IMG/VR virus record: IMGVR_UViG_3300042337_000280
Coordinates: 1-24,452 of that record
Source: a virus
Length of the DNA stretch: 24,452 nucleotides
Strand: one strand, 5' to 3'
Made by a program: the position numbers and the translations under genes. Positions 6,123-14,100 of this stretch are shown one piece after another. Below the pieces are notes generated by a model that ran no database searches, had not been told where the DNA came from, and was given only the letters and a program-made list of their open reading frames with translations. Within the stretch, counting starts at the first letter, position 1; every line of letters begins with the position of its first letter.

Positions 6123-8198
6123 TCAGATACCCCACACAAAGGCCTCGGGATAGCGAACCCCAAAGTCGCAATCCTGCAGGATGCTGATCTCAACGCTGCC
6201 GGAATCCTGATACTTATAGGGATTCACGCCGATGTCTTGGCCGCTCCAGAACGCCAGCAGCACCTGCGAGAAGTCGCCGAAGAGGCTATTATTCACCTCC
6301 AGCTGGTTTGACATCAGGGCCGGGTAGCCGTTGATCTCGTTGTTGCGCAGAACGTAGAAGTCGCTCTGAGCGTTCTCCAGCGTGGTCTTGTAGACGCCCC
6401 TTGCATGGGCGTTCATCATGTACGCCATGCTGGGCACATCCAGGTTCGCCAGGCTCACCTTCGTTTCCATCTCAACCAGGTTGAGGAAGGTGCCAAAGTT
6501 ATAGCTTACGCTGTTGATGGTCTTCGCCTGGCCGCCGGACAGCGTTTCAGTCTTCACCCCATCGGTGTACCGCAGGCCCAGGGGGCGCTTGGATCCGCCT
6601 GGGGAGTACAGGAAGTCCTTGTCAATACCAAGGGCGACCTTGCGGCTCAGGTGGCTGCGAACCCAGGCTTCGGAGGAGAATCCGGTCTGGCCGATGAAAC
6701 GGCGCGTCAGGACAGTTTTCGCACCGACAGTCTTGGGCGTGAGGCTGACCTGGCCAACCAGGATCTCAGAGGCGTCAGGCGCCTGGCCCTCACCAACCCA
6801 GTAGTGAGTAGGGCCGGCGGTTTCCTTGGGGATGTCGATGTCACCCACCAGACCGCTCAGCACGGTGGCGCCGGCAGCGGTGATGCTCAGGCGGTTGTAG
6901 ATCAGCTCAATCATCGAGCCAATCAGCAGGTCGGTGTCAATCAGCGCACCGCCGGTGGTGAATCCACCTGCGGTCTGATCAGCGCGGATGTTCTTACGAC
7001 CGGCGCCCATGCCGGGGATCTGCGCGACCATCACGTCGGCGGGGATGCGGAACGAGCCCTGCAGCTCGCGGCCCGAATGCTTCACCGCAGCGGCGGACGC
7101 TTCCAGCTCCAGTCCGGCAGCATCACGCAGACGGGCATCGGTCGGGTCAGAAAAGTGCCGAATCGCATTCAGGATGTTGTACCGCTTCACCTCGCGGTCA
7201 GACATGCCGATCAGGCCATCAGCGCTCGACTGCATGCGACCGCTCATCTCGACCCTCTTGGCACCCTTGGCTTGCATCGCCAGCTCAAACAGCTCGGCGC
7301 GAACGCAGTCCACGCTGGCGCCAGACTCGATGTATTCATCGGCCTTTTCGTTGCCTGCGCCGGCCTTCTCGCACATATTCCGAATGGTCTTCGAGCGCTC
7401 GCGCTCAGCCTGCACAGCGGTCATCTCCCGCTCTGCAACGTCAATGGTCTGGGTTGTCATAGCAGGAGATGCGGTTTGCATTTCTCCATTCAGGCTATGC
7501 ACCTCCTCATTCTCTTCCTTCGCCACCTGATCATCCACGGGCGGTTCAGTTACCGCATCAACCAAAGCAGCAGTCTTGGCAACTGGCTTCCGTGGCTCGA
7601 CAAACTCCACCAGTTTGGCCAATGCCTGCGGCATCTTGGCGAATCGACCCAAGGGCACAGCAGCTGCCTTCACATCGCGAGCCGGTGCCATCTCCGATGC
7701 AAACCCAAACTCAACAGCCTCGGCAGCAGTAAGCCAGCTCTCGGCGGCCATCAGAGAACGCACGTCATCCTCGCTCAGTCCAGAGCGATCAACGTACGCT
7801 TGCCGATACGCAGTCGAAATCCGATCGATTAGATCAGCTTCCTTCCTGAGGTCATTGGCGCCACCAATGCCGAGCCCCCATGCCTCATGGATCATAAGGA
7901 AGCTGCTCTCTGGCATGACGATCTCATCGCCAGCCATCGCAATCAACGATGCAGCACTGGCAGCCACGCCGTCAATAATCACGCGCTTCCGTCCTGCGTA
8001 CCGGGACAGCATCGAATAGATCGCTAAGCCCTCCAGCGCATCGCCGCCATAGCTGAACAGATTGATCGTCAGCGGCTCATCGCGACCCGTCAACGCGCTC
8101 TGCACCTCTCGGGCTGTAATCTCCCAGCCCACCTCGCCAATCAAAGCCATTTCAAGCCCTGAGTTGTCGGCGGCGGCCTTAATTGCTACGCCAGTCAT
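6123..8198 (-). CDS. ClpP-like prohead protease fused to HK97-type major capsid protein
   Basis: A single 691-aa frame. Residues 1-175 are a ClpP-like serine protease: SYGGDALEG (49-57, oxyanion region), GVAASAAS with nucleophile Ser81, MIHEAWG with His104, and ESWLTAAEAVEFGFA (153-167). Residues about 190-325 are charged and helical (EREMTAVQAERERSK), like a scaffold or delta domain. From about 330 (SDREVKRYNILNAIRHFSD) and clearly from 400 the sequence is an HK97-fold capsid protein: GGALIDTDLLIGSMIELIYN, VGDIDIPKETAGPTHYWVGE, a YNFGTFLNLVEMETKV segment, and the C-terminus YPEAFVWGI. The protease would cut itself and the scaffold away during head maturation, leaving the shell subunit. Protease and capsid are more usually separate genes. 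No stop, strong internal start or frameshift is apparent between the parts. Confidence 0.9.
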   Translation of the reverse strand: MTGVAIKAAADNSGLEMALIGEVGWEITAREVQSALTGRDEPLTINLFSYGGDALEGLAIYSMLSRYAGRKRVIIDGVAASAASLIAMAGDEIVMPESSFLMIHEAWGLGIGGANDLRKEADLIDRISTAYRQAYVDRSGLSEDDVRSLMAAESWLTAAEAVEFGFASEMAPARDVKAAAVPLGRFAKMPQALAKLVEFVEPRKPVAKTAALVDAVTEPPVDDQVAKEENEEVHSLNGEMQTASPAMTTQTIDVAEREMTAVQAERERSKTIRNMCEKAGAGNEKADEYIESGASVDCVRAELFELAMQAKGAKRVEMSGRMQSSADGLIGMSDREVKRYNILNAIRHFSDPTDARLRDAAGLELEASAAAVKHSGRELQGSFRIPADVMVAQIPGMGAGRKNIRADQTAGGFTTGGALIDTDLLIGSMIELIYNRLSITAAGATVLSGLVGDIDIPKETAGPTHYWVGEGQAPDASEILVGQVSLTPKTVGAKTVLTRRFIGQTGFSSEAWVRSHLSRKVALGIDKDFLYSPGGSKRPLGLRYTDGVKTETLSGGQAKTINSVSYNFGTFLNLVEMETKVSLANLDVPSMAYMMNAHARGVYKTTLENAQSDFYVLRNNEINGYPALMSNQLEVNNSLFGDFSQVLLAFWSGQDIGVNPYKYQDSGSVEISILQDCDFGVRYPEAFVWGI

Positions 8199-8224
8199 TC
8201 AGCCTATAGCGATCTTGCTACAGG

Positions 8225-9919
8225 CTATGAATCCCCTTCCGTACCCATTCCCGGCAGAGCAGCCGCTGTCGTCCCATTCTGTTGCTCAGGCAGGCCCAGC
8301 CTTCTCCGCAACGCCACCTCGTACGCAATCTGCGCCCAAGTGCTCTCCAGATCAGTTCCATAAAGCTCTGCCATCTGGTCAGAGGTTGACTGCAGTCCCA
8401 TTTCCTGCGCATCCTTATACGCTTTCATCTCCTTCGCGGGATCTACCCAGCTCCATGTGCGGGCCTGCCAGCGTGGGGACGTGTAAAGCTCTGGCTCGTT
8501 CCAATAGTTGCCAAATAACTCAACAGGCAAAACGCCAGCCATTACGGCAGCATCAACCCATTCTTCAAACACTCGCTGGTGGAATTGCTGGATAAACAAA
8601 GACTGCATAACCCGATACCAATCCCGAACCTCCAGCTTCTCTTCACGCATGGAGCTGTAATTAGCATCACTGTGATCGCCGCTGATTGCTGAGTAGCTGC
8701 TGGTAATGCCAGTCGAAAACCGGCGCAGCATTGTCTTTAGTACAATCTCAAACTGGTTATCATCAGGGCCAAATTGCGGCGGATACGGCTGCTCCCCAGG
8801 ATTCAGCTCAACCCATTGCCCCGGTGAGCTGCGAGACAGTATCTCCCCAGTGCTTGGGTCTTGCTCATCCGCCAAACCTGAGGATGCCCCTTCATTGGGA
8901 TCCTCTTCCTTCTTGCCGACAAACCCAAGAATGTTGTTGACAATCCGCTTCCGGGTCCAGTGGGACTTTTCATATTCGTTGATATTGTGAATCGTCGTCA
9001 GAACTGGCGCTAGGTGGGGGATTTCACGGAGCTGCCCGATTTCATCGGGAATGAAAACATGAATCAAATCCCTTGCGTCTACAAAATAATGCTTAGGCTC
9101 ATTGCTCAGTGGATCGCCTGGGTCGCTATTGCCCGGGTGCCGCCGCAATACCGCATACCGCGTAACACGTCCGCCACGACGATCATCGGTCTCAACACCA
9201 AGTCGCCAAAAATGGCCAGGCCGATCTGACATGCCATTGTAATCTTCATCAAGCTGATCAACGCTCAATAACTCGAAGCAAAGCTGTTCACGTCTAGGAT
9301 TATTATTGGCAGATGATCGAATAATTCGAACCATTGCGCCACCGTGCGTTTGAAACGCACCAGCAATCATCAGCTCAAACTGATGAAACGAATATCGCCC
9401 GGCAAGATCAAACGTATCAGGCTTGCAAAACTGCTTCCACTTCGCTTCCAGAACTTGATTCCTGACATCATCACGCTCTAGCGCAGTCTGCGCCAGAATC
9501 ATTCGATCAAGCGCTGCATCCAATGCTCGCCCTTGCTCACCCCTCGCCAGCAGCCGTGCAATCTCCATTGATACCTCAGCCCGCGCCCTGCCCGCTTGTC
9601 GATCGCTCCGGCCACCAAGCGGGATCTGACCACGCATCTGCACACCTCGGGCGCCAATCACATTGATCTGCATGCTCCGCACTGCACGCCGGGCATACGG
9701 ATTCAACAGCGCCTGATAACGACACTTAGACCTAATCCCTTTCAATCCACCCCGCAGCATCGCCTGAGGATCGACAAACACTCCAGGCATGTCGCCCAAC
9801 AGTCTTCCCCCAAGGTGGCCTGCTAGCCCTTGCTGCGCCCGCGCTTTTCGTGCTCGCGGGCCAGGGCCAGACTCCCAAACCCTGCGAGCAAAACCCTTCG
9901 CTCTGCCAATCAAACTCAT
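8225..9919 (-). CDS. Portal protein, lambda gpB-like family
   Basis: A 564-aa protein, in the usual range for lambda-type portals. Typical features in order: a basic N-terminus, LKGIRSKCRYQALLNPYARRA then INVIGARGVQMRG (about 60-98); KQFCKPDTFDLAGRYSFHQFELMIAGAFQTHGG spans the conserved central helix; FELLSVDQLDEDYN; KHYFVDARDLIHVFIPDEIGQLREIPHLAPVL is the membrane-distal wing segment; AISGDHSDANYSSMREEKLE is the portal signature; and WSWVDPAKEMKAYKDAQEMGL is the conserved C-terminal block. It forms the dodecameric DNA gate at one head vertex and contacts the terminase. Its ATG overlaps the upstream connector gene's TGA by four bases, and the capsid gene starts 26 nt after its stop. Confidence 0.93.
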   Translation of the reverse strand: MSLIGRAKGFARRVWESGPGPRARKARAQQGLAGHLGGRLLGDMPGVFVDPQAMLRGGLKGIRSKCRYQALLNPYARRAVRSMQINVIGARGVQMRGQIPLGGRSDRQAGRARAEVSMEIARLLARGEQGRALDAALDRMILAQTALERDDVRNQVLEAKWKQFCKPDTFDLAGRYSFHQFELMIAGAFQTHGGAMVRIIRSSANNNPRREQLCFELLSVDQLDEDYNGMSDRPGHFWRLGVETDDRRGGRVTRYAVLRRHPGNSDPGDPLSNEPKHYFVDARDLIHVFIPDEIGQLREIPHLAPVLTTIHNINEYEKSHWTRKRIVNNILGFVGKKEEDPNEGASSGLADEQDPSTGEILSRSSPGQWVELNPGEQPYPPQFGPDDNQFEIVLKTMLRRFSTGITSSYSAISGDHSDANYSSMREEKLEVRDWYRVMQSLFIQQFHQRVFEEWVDAAVMAGVLPVELFGNYWNEPELYTSPRWQARTWSWVDPAKEMKAYKDAQEMGLQSTSDQMAELYGTDLESTWAQIAYEVALRRRLGLPEQQNGTTAAALPGMGTEGDS

Positions 9920-10473
9920 GGCTCAAACCTCACAAGGATTCTGCGGCTAGATGCCACACCCTGAGCCAACGCCTCAGCACGCCGCGCAGCCGCAACCCTG
10001 CTAATCAAGTCGTCGCGCTCCTTTCGTAATTCAGCTAGATCCGCACGTCGCACCTTTCGACCGCCAGATCCCAATGCACCAACCTGATACTCCTGCGCAC
10101 CGCTTACCAGTGCCCTGATCGCTTCCTTAATCGCATCCAGATCAATCTCATCTTGGCTGCGATCATCAAATGCTCCAGGCGTGCCGCTAAACGCCAAACT
10201 GCGGCGCACCGTCAGACCGCCACGCCTTACCGTGTGAGACGCTCCGTCGATCGTTGCCACCACCTGCAGCGCCCAATCACCTGCAGCCATTGCAGAGGTG
10301 ACCTGCGCTGTTAGCTCAATCATCCAACCATCTGCTGTATTCACTCCAACCGCCTGAGCGCCAGCCCCAGCTGCCTTTCCTCGCAGCCAAACAGTCACCC
10401 CCTGCGCACCAACTGGCACGTCAGGTTCAACCCATCTAATCCGGTCTCCCTGGTATAGCTCCTTGGGATTCAT
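9916..10473 (-). CDS. Head-tail connector, gpW-like with N-terminal beta domain (probable)
   Basis: Start chosen at ATG 10473 (MNPKELYQGDRIRWVEPD), 4 nt after the terminase stop. An upstream ATG at 10494 lies inside the terminase gene. The 185-aa protein has an N-terminal beta-sandwich-like part (about 5-95, VTVWLRGKAAG, WALQVVATIDGASHTVRRGG). Its C-terminal helical part (DLDAIKEAIRALVSGAQEYQ, then VRRADLAELRKERDDLISRV) has the helix, beta-hairpin, helix pattern of gpW-type joining proteins. The order large terminase, gpW, portal is the classical lambda order. The N-terminal extension is longer than in lambda gpW (about 68 aa), so this is a two-domain version. The assignment rests on C-terminal pattern plus synteny. 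Confidence 0.65.
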   Translation of the reverse strand: MNPKELYQGDRIRWVEPDVPVGAQGVTVWLRGKAAGAGAQAVGVNTADGWMIELTAQVTSAMAAGDWALQVVATIDGASHTVRRGGLTVRRSLAFSGTPGAFDDRSQDEIDLDAIKEAIRALVSGAQEYQVGALGSGGRKVRRADLAELRKERDDLISRVAAARRAEALAQGVASSRRILVRFEP

Positions 10474-10477
10474 CGGC

Positions 10478-12409
10478 TCACGACTGCAAATCAAATACTC
10501 GGCGTCGTGGGCGCCGCTTCCCTCCCAAGCCTACCGATGACAACCGCTGCGCCTCAATCAACCGCTCCAGCTGGTCCCACATCGTCGCCCGTGAATACCG
10601 CCGCGCCACCAACTGCAGCGCTGCATACGCCATCCTCGTACAGTCCCCCGCCTCATCCCTGCTACCGGTCGGCTTGTCCCATTTGTACTCTCGCTTGCCG
10701 GCACCCTTCTTTGGCATCTTCTTCCACGGGAACAGCTCTGCCAAAAACTGATCCGTAGCAGCCTCACCAAAATGCAAATATCCAGGCCCAGGTTTCTCCT
10801 GCCGTAATCTCCCCTGCAGATGCTGAATACTTGTCTCATACCCCACCGGATACATCAGCACACCTTTCTTAATCACACTCTGATTCTTCCTGTTGATATT
10901 CACCGGCACTCCCTTACCGATCAGCGGTTTACCCTTGCTCTCTGAACCCTTCATCGGCACCCATCTGCCCACCCTGGTGCGGCACCAGTCCCGTACTTCA
11001 TGCGTCGCATATCCACCATCATCAATACCACCTAACGCAATCTGCAGCTCTGCCCCATCCTCACGCTTCCATTTCGTCTCCAGCACTGCATCCAACTGAT
11101 TCAACGTCTCAACCTGCTGTGGGTCGCCATCGATCTCAAAATGCCCCACATGCCAACCTTCCTCTCCCCTCCCCCATCCCCATATCGTCACCACCAGCCG
11201 CTCAGCCATCGCACCACCGCCGCCCTGTACGTCAACGCCAGCGGTCAACACCAACACACCATTCGGCACCACGTCCGCTGGATACCCATTCCCAACTCCT
11301 GCATCCTGCCGCCGCTGAGACAATCCCTCCACATTCAACTTCCCGGTAATCGTGTCCTCCCATGGCACGCCCAACACCGTATTGTGAAACGTCTGCATCG
11401 AATCCGTATCACCCTTCCGCATCATCTCCAGCGCTTCTTGGTACTCACTCACCAGATTTCCCCACTCCGCTCCAGCGTGGTAGCTATACGCTGCCCAGAT
11501 ATGCCTACTCCTTACCCTCGGATAACCATCCTTCAATATCTGCTGGCTACGGTCCAGCCCCAGCGGACATGCCCACCCGCCATGCTCATCCATCCATCGC
11601 AACCTGGCATATCCAATCAACTCATGGCAGTTCTCACATTCATACTTCCCCGCATCCTCGCCTTCCTTTCGCATCTGCTCCCACCTCAGCACCTGATACT
11701 CCCCGCAATGCGGACACGGCAAGTACCGGTACTGCTGGTCACCCTTCTTAAACCACTGGTGCGTTTTATCATCAGGATAAATTGGCGTCCCGCCAATGAT
11801 CGTCTTGCGGTTCCAGGTGGTGGCCGATCGATTCATCCCTAGCTTGATCTGATCACCTTCGTCGATCGCGTCATACGCTGACGGTTCCTCAAATATCACT
11901 ACCGTCCGTTCCTTACGCCGAAACCCCTTACCACTGGCAGCGCTCACAATATCGATCAGCCCGCCATTGGTGAGCTTTTTAAGCAGGATGGTATTCGTCG
12001 CCGTTCCCCTAGCCTTCGACTCAGCCAGTAACCCCTGCAAACATGGCGAATCCCTAAACAAATCCGATATATCTTCCTTACTATACTCTTCCGCATCATT
12101 CTGCACCGGCTGCACAATCATGATCTTGCTCGGCTTCCAATGCGAGTAATACTGCACCGCGCCGATCTTCACGCACTCGGACCATCCCACACGGGCTGAC
12201 TTCATGCAAACCTCCACTTCCACATATGCACTGGTAAATCCATAAAACCAGTCACGCTGATACGGCCTAGTCGTCCACTTACCTTTACTCGCTGCATTAC
12301 CCGTAACATGACCATACGTGTCCGCATACTCAACCCCGTTCAACAGCGGCCGTGGCCTGAAGCATTCCGCCAAGCTCCGAGCCATACTTATCCGATCGCG
12401 GCTGATCAT
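10478..12409 (-). CDS. terL: Terminase large subunit, GpA family
   Basis: A 643-aa protein, close to lambda gpA in length. The ATPase part has a Walker A-like MKSARVGWSE (69-78, Lys70) and a Walker B region TVVIFEEPSAY (169-179), followed by the coupling segment RKTIIGGTP (201-209). A zinc-binding pair, CPHC (232-235) and CENC (258-261), is typical of this family. The C-terminal nuclease has acidic residues in LTAGVDVQG (Asp393) and GGIDDGGY (Asp463/464), and ends with PGYLHFG and the basic tail GGKRRPRRR. It cuts and pumps DNA into the prohead through the portal. The Walker B acidic pair reads Glu-Glu where an Asp-Glu is usual. Its ATG overlaps the small-subunit stop (ATGA). Confidence 0.95.
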   Translation of the reverse strand: MISRDRISMARSLAECFRPRPLLNGVEYADTYGHVTGNAASKGKWTTRPYQRDWFYGFTSAYVEVEVCMKSARVGWSECVKIGAVQYYSHWKPSKIMIVQPVQNDAEEYSKEDISDLFRDSPCLQGLLAESKARGTATNTILLKKLTNGGLIDIVSAASGKGFRRKERTVVIFEEPSAYDAIDEGDQIKLGMNRSATTWNRKTIIGGTPIYPDDKTHQWFKKGDQQYRYLPCPHCGEYQVLRWEQMRKEGEDAGKYECENCHELIGYARLRWMDEHGGWACPLGLDRSQQILKDGYPRVRSRHIWAAYSYHAGAEWGNLVSEYQEALEMMRKGDTDSMQTFHNTVLGVPWEDTITGKLNVEGLSQRRQDAGVGNGYPADVVPNGVLVLTAGVDVQGGGGAMAERLVVTIWGWGRGEEGWHVGHFEIDGDPQQVETLNQLDAVLETKWKREDGAELQIALGGIDDGGYATHEVRDWCRTRVGRWVPMKGSESKGKPLIGKGVPVNINRKNQSVIKKGVLMYPVGYETSIQHLQGRLRQEKPGPGYLHFGEAATDQFLAELFPWKKMPKKGAGKREYKWDKPTGSRDEAGDCTRMAYAALQLVARRYSRATMWDQLERLIEAQRLSSVGLGGKRRPRRRVFDLQS

Positions 12410-13005
12410 CCCGCTACCTCCCCTTCCGTAAACTCCCAGTCCGCTACGTTCTGCAGAAACTGATTCACCAACTTCGTTACAATGTCCTGCTCTTCTACCG
12501 TAAGATGCGGGATCTGGTTCTTAATCTGCTGCGGCAAACTCAACGCCTGATCCTGCAACGTCAGCGCCACCGCCTTCTGCGCTTGCTCTACATCATCCCG
12601 ATACACCAGCTTCCCCTCCAGCAGCTCGCGCTCTACCTGCAGCTTCAGTTTCTTTTCGTACTCAGTCCAGGCGCGTTCTGTGTTGAAGTCTGGTGTGTCG
12701 CCATCAGCATCAGCAGGGCGCTTCTCTGACTGAGCTGCATCACTTCTGACGGCCATCCGTTCCTTCGCTGGCCGCAACGGCTTCTGCGCTGCTTCCACAG
12801 GCGCTTTTCGGCTGCCATGCTTGCTCTTCGTCTTCGGCACCTTCGCCCACGCATCATGCAGACCCTCCCGCCGCACATGCCGCACACCATTCACCAGCAC
12901 CTCGTCGAGAAACCCGTTCTCGATCGCCCGGTAAACCTGATTCCTACTCGTCAGCCCCAGCACTGCCGCAGCATCACGAATAGTCAGCAGCTCAGTTCCC
13001 GCCAC
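12406..13005 (-). CDS. Terminase small subunit, Nu1-like (probable)
   Basis: A GTG start at 13005 is forced by an in-frame TGA two codons upstream. The protein has 199 aa. N-terminal residues 5-45 (LLTIRDAAAVLGLTSRNQVYRAIENGFL) form a MerR/excisionase-type winged helix, as in small terminase DNA-binding domains. A charged linker (about 50-110) follows, then a long helical C-terminus (WTEYEKKLKLQVERELLEGK, and DIVTKLVNQFLQNVADWEF) suited to oligomerisation and large-subunit binding. Position directly before terL supports the call. It would bind the packaging site to start DNA encapsidation. The TGTCAC operator cluster at 13007-13054 directly abuts the start codon, so this gene and the late operon below it are probably repressor-controlled. 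Confidence 0.8.
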   Translation of the reverse strand: MAGTELLTIRDAAAVLGLTSRNQVYRAIENGFLDEVLVNGVRHVRREGLHDAWAKVPKTKSKHGSRKAPVEAAQKPLRPAKERMAVRSDAAQSEKRPADADGDTPDFNTERAWTEYEKKLKLQVERELLEGKLVYRDDVEQAQKAVALTLQDQALSLPQQIKNQIPHLTVEEQDIVTKLVNQFLQNVADWEFTEGEVAG

Positions 13006-13006
13006 G

Positions 13007-13054
13007 TGTCACATTCGCTTGTCACAATCTATCTGTGACAGAATCTATGTGACA
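13007..13054. promoter_or_regulatory. Nested TGTCAC/GTGACA operator at the late-operon start
   Basis: TGTCAC at 13007-13012 and 13020-13025 is mirrored by GTGACA at 13035-13040 and 13049-13054. The inner and outer pairs are both centred near 13030, forming a nested palindrome. On the minus strand, TAGATT hexamers between the sites could serve as -10 elements for transcription into the small terminase gene, so a bound dimer or tetramer would block or position polymerase. The regulator is not identified. Confidence 0.55.
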
Positions 13055-13133
13055 GGCCGGTTCTCCTGTGGTGGTGCTGGGGTGGGGGATATACTGGCCG
13101 GTTATTGCGAAACAGTCACATAACGATAGCATG

Positions 13134-13290
13134 TTCTCAATAGAGAAAACAGGCGTCGGAACTAGCCGCTCGACCCTCAATAGGAAGGACCCAGATCCGT
13201 TGCAGCGCAAGGGTTCTCACTTGCGAGGCGTATTGAGAATCAATAGGCTGGCTTCCTTATTGAGAATGCCAGTGATACTAAGGGTTCTCA
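13134..13290. repeat. Repeated TTCTCAATA motifs in the terminase upstream region
   Basis: TTCTCAATA at 13134-13142 is part of the perfect palindrome TTCTC-AATA-GAGAA (13134-13147). Its reverse complement TATTGAGAA occurs at 13231-13239, where TATTGA-GAA-TCAATA (13231-13245) is again palindromic, and at 13258-13266. A partial copy CTCAATAGG lies at about 13177. The 11-mer AAGGGTTCTCA occurs at 13209-13219 and 13280-13290. No gene is supported in 13055-13287 on either strand, so these look like protein-binding sites. Factor unknown. Confidence 0.45.
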
Positions 13291-14025
13291 GCGAAAGCCA
13301 GCCCTTGCCAGCTCTGCCCGTGCATACCGCTCGATCTCACCAGGCCAGTAGATCCGCACCTGCTCTTGCAGGTCGCCCTTGAGGTCGTAGGTGCTGGCTC
13401 TGCGCTTTGGATTTGGTTCAAGGATCCACTTGAGCTTCGTTCCCTTAAAGCTCTTGTATTCCCCAGGCCCTGTGCGCTCGAAGATGCCGTAGCGACCTGG
13501 GCCACCCTTGATCGGGATGATGAAGATCCGGTTAGCACGATTGACCATCGTGCCGGTCTTCCTGATCGACGCCCAGCCCGTGAGCGCCTTGGTGTAGGCA
13601 GCACGTGTGACGTTGCCTTTGCTGTCCTTGCGCTGCGAACGAGTGGGGACCATCGTGACCCTGCTGCCCACAAGTTCAGAAGCTGCCAGGTCTGCGCCCT
13701 TGGTGCGTGGCTCTGTGCCTTGCGTGAGCACAGAGATGTAGCGACCAGCAGCACGTGGCCGATCAGTGCGCAGGCCAACCTCAGCCACTAGGTTCTGAGG
13801 TGTGGGTCGTTCGTGATAGGTGGCGTTGTAGGTCCAGGCTGTGGCACCGCCTTCAATGCGGTTACTGCGGTTGGTCTTCAGATCATCCTTGAGCCAAGCC
13901 TGGGTCTTGATCACGGTGTCGCGCAATGCACGGCCACTGGCATAGCGCAGGTTCTTCTCGGTGAGCAGCTCCAGCCCTCGTATTGAGCGGTCGAGACCAG
14001 TTGTATCGAGGCGGATGTCGAGCAT
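13288..14025 (-). CDS. Tail-completion / minor tail protein, HK97 gp10 / gpZ-like (probable)
   Basis: A 245-aa protein, MLDIRLDTTGLDRSIRGLEL and onward. The opening, including ALRDTVIKTQAWLKDDLKT, matches the N-terminal helical pattern of gp10/Z-type tail-completion proteins that cap the neck side of the tail. The C-terminal half has FERTGPGEYKSFKGTKLKWI, resembling the ERTGxGxxKxLfxf strand of that group. It is unusual in lying upstream of the small terminase, separated by 282 bases, and not after the head-tail joiner. A hairpin with a T-rich tail sits just before its ATG. The family call rests on pattern, not on a catalytic motif. Confidence 0.6.
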   Translation of the reverse strand: MLDIRLDTTGLDRSIRGLELLTEKNLRYASGRALRDTVIKTQAWLKDDLKTNRSNRIEGGATAWTYNATYHERPTPQNLVAEVGLRTDRPRAAGRYISVLTQGTEPRTKGADLAASELVGSRVTMVPTRSQRKDSKGNVTRAAYTKALTGWASIRKTGTMVNRANRIFIIPIKGGPGRYGIFERTGPGEYKSFKGTKLKWILEPNPKRRASTYDLKGDLQEQVRIYWPGEIERYARAELARAGFR

Positions 14026-14028
14026 GAG

Positions 14029-14050
14029 TAAAACCCCGCTGCAGGCGGGG
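14029..14050 (-). terminator. Rho-independent-type hairpin upstream of the 14025 gene
   Basis: Minus-strand reading: CCCCGC-CTGCA-GCGGGG followed by TTTTA. The 6-bp GC stem pairs 14034-14039 with 14045-14050. The T-run ends 4 bases before the ATG at 14025. It could end transcripts coming from the primase side or act as an attenuator for the tail-completion gene. Confidence 0.5.
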
Positions 14051-14100
14051 CGTGCGTCCCATTGGCGCCAGGGTCAGTCTGGGTAGGTGTCAGCAGGGCC

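Noticed and set aside
6405-7832. 475-codon plus-strand frame opposite the protease-capsid gene
   Set aside because: His/Leu/Arg-rich with no domain, entirely inside a gene with clear catalytic motifs; typical of GC-rich antisense frames.
13022-13210. 62-codon minus frame between small terminase and tail-completion gene
   Set aside because: No ribosome site, unlike protein in composition, and it overlaps two families of binding-site repeats.
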